DNA of 64,000 bases from Pseudomonas sp. (GTDB lineage: Bacteria > Pseudomonadota > Gammaproteobacteria > Pseudomonadales > Pseudomonadaceae). The notes under the pieces were generated by a model, which saw only the letters and a list, made by a program, of their open reading frames with translations, was not told the origin of the DNA and ran no database searches. The position numbers and the translations under genes are program-made. Where the stretch lies: contig NZ_JASLGE010000014.1 in assembly GCF_030150285.1 (NCBI RefSeq), positions 1-64,000 of the forward strand, in the 5' to 3' direction. The first letter of the stretch is position 1. Every line of letters begins with the position of its first letter. Positions 61,551 to 64,000 of the stretch are shown here, one piece after another.

Positions 61551-62990
61551 ATGCAACTGATATGGTTGCGCAACGACTTGCGCCACTGCGACAACACCGC
61601 CCTTAGCGTAGCCGCGCAACGGGGTCCGGCCGTGGCCGTTTACCTGATAAGCCCTGAGCAATGGCTGATGCATAACGATGCACCGTGCAAGGTCGACTTT
61701 TGGCTACGCAACCTGCGCACCCTTAGCAATAGCTTGCAGCAACTGAATATCCCGCTGCTGATCCGCACTATTTCCACGTGGGACACAGCTCCCGGCGCAC
61801 TTATTGAGCTGTGTCAGCAGCACGGCGTCCAGGCCGTTCATGTCAATGATGAGTACGGCATCAACGAAACCCGGCGCGACGAAGCCGTCGCCCAGGCGCT
61901 GGAGGCTCAAGGGATTGGCTTTCACCGCCACCTCGATCAGCTACTGTTTCAGCCAGGCAGCATCCTTACGCAATCAGGCTCCTACTTTCAGGTGTTCAGT
62001 CAGTTCCGCAAGATCTGCTACAACCGTCTGCACATGAGCCTGCCACACCGGGTTGCCAGCCCCTCGGCTCAGGCACCTGTGCCCATCACACCAGATACCA
62101 TTCCCGAGTCTGTGGCAGGTTTCGCAACGCCCAGTGAAACCTTGCGAGCGCTGTGGCCTGCCGGCGAAGACGAGGCACGCCAGCGTCTGGCGAATTTTGC
62201 CGATGAGCGCATCCACTATTATCAGGACCAGCGCGATCTGCCCGCCCAGCCCGGCACCAGTCAGCTTTCAACCTACCTGGCAGCGGGCGTCATCTCTCCA
62301 CGCCAATGCTTGCATGCCGCGCTGTCAGCCAATAACGGCGAATTTGAAAGCGGCAGCCCTGGCGTGTTCACCTGGGTGACCGAACTGCTCTGGCGCGAAT
62401 TCTACAAACACATTTTGGTGGGGTACCCGCGTGTTTCGCGCCATCGCGCCTTCCGTGTCGAAACCGAATATTTGCCTTGGCGTAACGCCCCCGATGAGCT
62501 CAATGCCTGGAAAGAAGGCCGCACGGGCATCCCGATCATTGATGCAGCCATTCGCCAACTCCTCGAAACCGGCTGGATGCACAACCGCCTGCGAATGGTG
62601 GTTGCCATGTTCCTGACCAAAAACCTGCTGATTGATTGGCGCGAAGGCGAGCGCTTCTTTATGCAGCACCTGATTGATGGCGACTTGGCGGCCAACAACG
62701 GCGGTTGGCAATGGAGTTCCTCCACCGGAACCGACTCAGTGCCGTACTTCAGAATTTTCAACCCGTTAAGCCAGTCCGAACGCTTCGATCCCGAAGGCCG
62801 TTTTATCAAGCACTGGCTGCCTGCACTCGCCAACCTGAACAAAAAAGAAGTTCACAACCCCGCCTCTGCAGGGAGTTTGTTTGGCGTCGCGGACTACCCA
62901 CCCCCAATCGTCGACCTGAAAAAAAGCCGCGAACGAGCGCTTAGCGCCTTCAAAAACCTGCCGTCGCGGCAATTACTGCACGTGGGCTGA
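61551..62990 (+). CDS. phrB: CPD photolyase
   Basis: Class I cyclobutane-pyrimidine-dimer photolyase, which repairs UV lesions with blue-light energy. The 479-residue product has the N-terminal antenna domain (LIWLRNDLRHCDNTAL) and the FAD domain with WREFYKHILVGYPRVSRHRAF, GIPIIDAAIRQLLETGWMHNRLRMVVAMFL and the DGDLAANNGGWQWSSSTGTDSVPYFRIFNP signature segment (quoted in parts: GWQWSSSTGTD, PYFRIFNP). Light-controlled expression through the upstream LitR sites would be physiologically sensible. Confidence 0.95.
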   Translation: MQLIWLRNDLRHCDNTALSVAAQRGPAVAVYLISPEQWLMHNDAPCKVDFWLRNLRTLSNSLQQLNIPLLIRTISTWDTAPGALIELCQQHGVQAVHVNDEYGINETRRDEAVAQALEAQGIGFHRHLDQLLFQPGSILTQSGSYFQVFSQFRKICYNRLHMSLPHRVASPSAQAPVPITPDTIPESVAGFATPSETLRALWPAGEDEARQRLANFADERIHYYQDQRDLPAQPGTSQLSTYLAAGVISPRQCLHAALSANNGEFESGSPGVFTWVTELLWREFYKHILVGYPRVSRHRAFRVETEYLPWRNAPDELNAWKEGRTGIPIIDAAIRQLLETGWMHNRLRMVVAMFLTKNLLIDWREGERFFMQHLIDGDLAANNGGWQWSSSTGTDSVPYFRIFNPLSQSERFDPEGRFIKHWLPALANLNKKEVHNPASAGSLFGVADYPPPIVDLKKSRERALSAFKNLPSRQLLHVG

Positions 62991-63047
62991 CAGACACCGG
63001 TCACCACAGTCACACCTGGGCGCTGCGCTGCCTTACACTGCGCGCCT

Positions 63048-63353
63048 ATGACGAACATCCCGCTGACTGAAATAACCGAACCCGCCGTCACGTGCGCCAC
63101 GTGTGCGGCGTGCTGCTGCCAATTGGAAGTGATGCTGATCACCGACACCGGGGTGCCCGAGCGCTTTATTGCCGAGGACGACTGGGGCGGTGAAGTGATG
63201 TTGCGCCTGGATGATGGCTGGTGCGCCGCGCTGGACCGCAACACCATGATGTGCACCATCTACGAAAAGCGGCCGCTGATTTGCCGCGAATTTGAGATGG
63301 GCGACGTGGAATGCCTCAACGAACGTCAAGGCATCGCAACAGCGTATCGCTGA
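63048..63353 (+). CDS. YkgJ-family cysteine-cluster protein
   Basis: The 101-residue product has nine cysteines: C16, C19, C22-C24, C59, C69, C79 and C89. The patterns CATCAACC, C-x9-C and KRPLICREFEMG match the YkgJ/CxxCxxCC family, thought to bind zinc or an iron-sulfur cluster. The function is unknown. It begins 58 bases after phrB; a TACACT hexamer in the gap could be its own -10, so membership of the light operon is uncertain. It is convergent with pagL. Confidence 0.85.
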   Translation: MTNIPLTEITEPAVTCATCAACCCQLEVMLITDTGVPERFIAEDDWGGEVMLRLDDGWCAALDRNTMMCTIYEKRPLICREFEMGDVECLNERQGIATAYR

Positions 63354-63366
63354 TCCCTCAGCAGCT

Positions 63367-63885
63367 TTATAACGGCATCGTGTAATGCACTGCGTAGCTT
63401 TCCACGCCGTCATTGGTGGACGATATTCCAGCGTTGGAATAATGCGTCGCGCGAATGCCGACCTCATGACCTCCCGGAAAACGCACACCAAAACCGATAC
63501 GGTCTTCAAACTGGAAAGCCGTCCCCAACCGGTTGCGTTCAACTTCCGTGTGGGAAAACAACGCGACGCCGATCCCTGCTTCGACATAAGGCCTAATGGT
63601 TTCACCGGCAAACTCGTACACCAAAACCGGAGAGAACGACAAACTGCTACTGGCAGAGGATTTATCACCTTCCCAATACGTGTAAGCCCCGTCCCAATAA
63701 CCGGTAAGACGCCCCACACTGCTTTGCAGCCAGCTTTTATCCCAATCGGACTTCAAACCGAGTCGATAGGTCATTGTCGATTCGCTGGTATGCCCCACCC
63801 CAAACTCTAGTCCTGCCGCTTGCGCCGTATAGCTGTGCCCCAGTGCCGCAGCTGCACAAGCCGCCCAAAAAAACAGTCGCTTCAT
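63367..63885 (-). CDS. pagL: lipid A 3-O-deacylase PagL
   Basis: Outer-membrane beta-barrel enzyme that removes the 3-O-acyl chain of lipid A. The 172-residue precursor has a signal peptide with cleavage expected after AQA (residue 23). The catalytic residues are visible as H148 and S150 (ATHYSNAGI) and E162 (DGVESY), close to the H126/S128/E140 set of the mature P. aeruginosa protein. The C terminus ends in an aromatic-rich beta strand. Its promoter must lie in the 115 bases to the right edge, where no clear elements were seen. Confidence 0.9.
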   Translation of the reverse strand: MKRLFFWAACAAAALGHSYTAQAAGLEFGVGHTSESTMTYRLGLKSDWDKSWLQSSVGRLTGYWDGAYTYWEGDKSSASSSLSFSPVLVYEFAGETIRPYVEAGIGVALFSHTEVERNRLGTAFQFEDRIGFGVRFPGGHEVGIRATHYSNAGISSTNDGVESYAVHYTMPL

Positions 63886-64000
63886 CAGAAAATCCTTTTT
63901 TCATATGCCCAGATCATTGTTATGGACGTCATCAGGCAGGCAATGTGAAACCGGTGTCCGTTTTTTTTACAGATCGAAGCTTCGCACAACACCAGATTTA

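Overview
The window is chromosomal DNA of a fluorescent Pseudomonas (P. fluorescens / P. putida type). The evidence is gene content and order. The run nif3-like, algW, hisCDG, murA, ibaG, mlaBCDEF, kdsDC, lptCAB, rpoN-hpf-ptsN-rapZ-ptsO, ZIP transporter, sodA, fumC, fagA, pmbA, darP, tldD, nitrilase-like, yhdP, rng, maf, mreDCB, gatCAB is the order known from Pseudomonas genomes. Gammaproteobacterial Pseudomonas-type REP sequences lie in many intergenic gaps. Most of the window is core housekeeping DNA. No rRNA, tRNA, CRISPR array, insertion sequence or prophage was found.

Layout. 1-12.6 kb: the start of an unidentified gene on the left edge, thioredoxin reductase, CysZ, a GT4 glycosyltransferase, glutathione peroxidase, SlyD, a small DUF3565 protein, Pta and a PlsC-like acyltransferase. 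Then come the sulfate-activation genes cysD and cysNC, which are separated by a small four-helix-bundle (23S-IVP family) gene bounded by inverted repeats, and a Nif3-like protein. 12.7-19.8 kb: the AlgW protease, an AT-rich orphan gene next to a decayed copy of the hisC 3' end, and hisC-hisD-hisG-murA-ibaG on the minus strand. 19.9-30.2 kb: the Mla phospholipid-transport operon (minus), and divergent from it the Kdo/Lpt genes followed by rpoN and the nitrogen-PTS cluster. 30.3-34.2 kb: an iron-responsive fagA-fumC-orf-sodA operon plus a ZIP transporter, headed by a near-consensus Fur box. 34.3-47.4 kb: TldD/PmbA with DarP, a nitrilase-like hydrolase, YhdP, RNase G, Maf and MreBCD. 47.6-52.4 kb: the GatCAB amidotransferase, an RlpA-like lipoprotein and a Ca/Na antiporter. 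52.4-57.4 kb: an AEC transporter, nucleobase salvage (hpt, upp, uraA) and ferrochelatase.

57.4-64 kb is the most interesting regulatory region. A flavoprotein gene and a three-gene cluster (DUF523/DUF1722 protein, MerR/LitR-like regulator, CPD photolyase) are preceded by copies of a TGTACA-N12-TGTACA operator. Two copies are perfect and bracket a good sigma70 promoter ahead of the three-gene cluster; a third, with one mismatch, precedes the flavoprotein gene. The regulator's C-terminal domain has lost the histidine that binds cobalamin, so this looks like a class II LitR (PplR-like) light-response module. A YkgJ-type cysteine-cluster protein and the lipid A deacylase PagL end the window.

The clearest traces of gene acquisition are (1) the IVP cassette inside the cysD-cysNC operon and (2) the orphan gene at the hisC 3' end, where a second, frameshifted hisC terminus marks the outer boundary of the inserted or exchanged segment.
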